Below, one piece after another: positions 62,133 to 64,000 of a DNA stretch of 64,000 nucleotides. The position numbers and the translations under genes are program-made. Within the stretch, counting starts at the first letter, position 1, and the number at the start of each line of letters is the position of its first letter. Source of the DNA: Rostratula benghalensis (lineage: Eukaryota > Chordata > Aves > Charadriiformes > Rostratulidae). The DNA lies in the NCBI GenBank assembly GCA_013399305.1, contig VXAI01000158.1:1418064-1482063 (forward strand), read 5' to 3'. The notes beneath the pieces were generated by a model. The model saw only the letters and a program-made list of their open reading frames with translations. It was not told where the DNA came from and did no database searches.

Positions 62133-62870
62133 GTGGTTCTGCCGTTATTTGGGGGAGAGCAGGTTAGCGGTGCCTATTGGTTACACCGTGGGTTGGTAAG
62201 GAAACCTGAGAGAAATATCCCTATAGAAGACGTTACAGAATGTGTGAACACTACTCAACAGGAAAGAAATTAATGAAAAAAACCCAAATAAAATAGTAAG
62301 GCAAGGGGAAATCCTTTCCAGTTACACTTTGTTAAATATTTGAGGAGACTGTAGAAGCTTTTTGATCCTCTCAGGTTTTCCTAAGCGTACCTAAAAAGTA
62401 GTGCTATACAGACTAAAGGGTAAAAAAGAAAAGAAAAAAAAAGAAAGAAAGAAAAAAACGTATTCCTGCTTTGTATTTATAGCAAGACTCCTTTATTTCA
62501 TTCAGTCTGTACGAGGGATCCTTGAAAACACTATAAAAATACATCACTAACTTTAATGTGTTTTTATTTTTAACTGTGAAAGCACGTAAAATAAGACAGC
62601 AACCAGCTCCTCCAGTAGTCATGTTTTATTAATCTTTCTTCCCTTCTCTGTTTCTGCCAAAGATGTTTTGCTACCTGGATGTGGGTTATGCTTCCAAGGG
62701 GTGCTGTTAAGGTACAAATACGGATAGATGCTGTCTAAATTTGCTGCTGGTGTTGTAACCTAGAGGGTAACAGCACAGATGGAAGAGCTTCTCTTTCTTC
62801 TAGAGAGGTTCCTCACTTCATGCAGAGACCTTTTCTTCAAGGGCTCCACGTAGGGCAACATCCCAGACCC
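62133..62870. other. Non-coding stretch
   Basis: An A/G-rich low-complexity run (aaagaaaagaaaaaaaaaga and on) lies at about 62423-62458. No gene recognised. Confidence 0.5.
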
Positions 62871-63479
62871 CTATAGCATGGCCTGAAGAGTGGGCATCTG
62901 CTTTTCCAGCTCTGTCATTAAAGGTCCCAGAGGTCGTTTCCACCTCTCTTTAATCCCTAGCACAAACCCTGAGATACCAGACTGAACTGCAGAAGCAATG
63001 GAGGTTTTTAATTCTGCCTGTGCTGCATTTCCCCCCAGTACTCTGTATTTGTTATAGCCGTTCCACAAATCAAGATTCATTCTAGCTATATCTGTCTCAA
63101 AATAGACGGACATCCTGCATAGAGCAAATCTTTCCCTCATCTAAATTGCTTGTCTCTGTTCCGTGTTTTTATTCCTGCACGCAACCCTGGCACCAGCATA
63201 AGACTCTCTTGGACAGAAAACAAAATCCTTTAACAATTCCACCAACCTAGAAGCCTCGCTGGGGAAGAAATGGGAAACCTCTTCCCCTTCACTCTTGCTA
63301 CCAGCAGCTGAATCAATGGAGGTCATTATATTCCTTGCCCAAGAAGTCAAGGGGTCAGGAAAGAGCAGCTTTGTTGAGGAGTTGCTCCAGCCTGATATTA
63401 TGGATTTTGAACAATGAAAACAGAGACGAATTGTCAGAAGCCATGTGAGATTATTTAAGGCAAGATAAAGTAATTTCAA
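62871..63479 (-). other. Orphan reading frame broken by one stop
   Basis: On the minus strand one frame is open from 63479 down to 62871, apart from a single TAG at 63141-63143 immediately followed by ATG. This gives 112 plus 89 codons. The translation has mixed, protein-like composition, with acidic/polar and amphipathic stretches such as 'SEASRLVELLKDFVF' and 'LGPLMTELEKQMP' and no low-complexity runs. I do not recognise a family. It could be an old pseudogene, an exon of an unknown gene or a chance frame. No splice sites or start context were convincing. Confidence 0.2.
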
Positions 63480-63965
63480 TCATTGCTATTGCAAGTGGGC
63501 TTTGGATCATGAAGGGCACCCCTCTAGTCAGATCTCTGGATAGGATTAATGCACTGAATGGGGCAGGAGGATGGAGCAGAAGCCACACTAAAACAGAGCT
63601 ACCAGAGCTCCTGGCCATGAAAATTCACCTCCGAGGGTATAGATGGATCACCAAGCGACACCCTTTGAGTTCCCCAAAAAGTCCCCTCATATCAAAGGGC
63701 AAGATTGATGAGGAAGAATAGGCATAACATGAGGTTTTGCTGACTCCAGAATAATTCTAACTTGTCCTGGGGAAGTATTGATCCCTTAGGCTGGGGCAGT
63801 CACTCTTGGGGCATCAGGAGAGGAAGTTGCTGTTCCTTTTGTTCCTTTAATTACCTGCCTTGTTTTTCTAGGCTGAGGCATCACCTGCTCCATCAGCAAG
63901 CACAGACCTGCTCCTCCCAGATGTCCACCTCTGTCCTGGCACCGCTCCTGGATAAACAAATCTGC
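63480..63965. other. Non-coding stretch
   Basis: A 70-codon plus-strand frame (63509-63721) has no recognised domain. Nothing else seen. Confidence 0.45.

Positions 63966-64000
<35 letters not shown>
63966..64000 (+). repeat. (CTTT)n microsatellite at the window end
   Basis: Near-perfect CTTT units run to the last base, so the array continues past the window and its length is unknown. Confidence 0.95.

Noticed and set aside
1..64000. Endogenous retrovirus or complete LTR element
   Set aside because: I looked for paired LTRs, primer-binding sites and gag/pol signatures and recognised none. A fragment too decayed to recognise by eye cannot be excluded.

Overview
This window looks like non-coding DNA from a bird, probably a neoavian or close relative. 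The main evidence is a series of CR1 (Chicken Repeat 1) non-LTR retrotransposon fragments. Several end in the avian CR1 tail, an ATTCTATG-like short repeat, or its complement. The rest is AT-rich and CpG-poor, with many mononucleotide runs and short microsatellites. I could not recognise a protein-coding exon of any known host gene. There are no bacterial-style operons, no CRISPR array and no complete endogenous retrovirus. The family names rest on sequence recognition, not on a database search.

Layout. 1-10.7 kb: AT-rich unique DNA with possible conserved elements and ancient repeat traces. 10.7-10.9 kb: ancient CR1 relic. 13.0 kb: an intact tRNA-Gly gene (anticodon CCC), the only clear functional gene. 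15.1-29.4 kb: the CR1-rich part. It has solo 3' ends in both orientations, a young CR1 nested in an old one at 23.3-23.8 kb, and a rearranged cluster at 26.1-28.2 kb with a (CCAT)n array grown inside one CR1. 31-35.7 kb: an ancient palindromic repeat, a G-quadruplex motif, a small CpG cluster with splice-like signals, and an AT-rich segment dense in homeodomain core sites. 38.9-44.3 kb: two CR1 copies and two highly decayed CR1-type relics. 44.3-53.2 kb: unique DNA including a second CpG cluster near 52.3 kb. 53.3-55.7 kb: two more CR1 copies. 55.7-64 kb: unique DNA with a possible small exon, a second ancient palindromic repeat, an unexplained 203-codon reading frame broken by one stop, and a (CTTT)n array running off the window end.

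Nothing here forms a pathway or multi-gene system. The most plausible host function is an intergenic or intronic region carrying cis-regulatory DNA and one tRNA gene. The CR1 protein remnants are all 5'-truncated and broken, so none should be active. I found no convincing undescribed biological system. The best leads are the CpG/splice-signal segment at 34.9-35.1 kb, the adjacent homeodomain-site-rich block, the orphan frame at 62.9-63.5 kb and the unusual CR1 arrangements.
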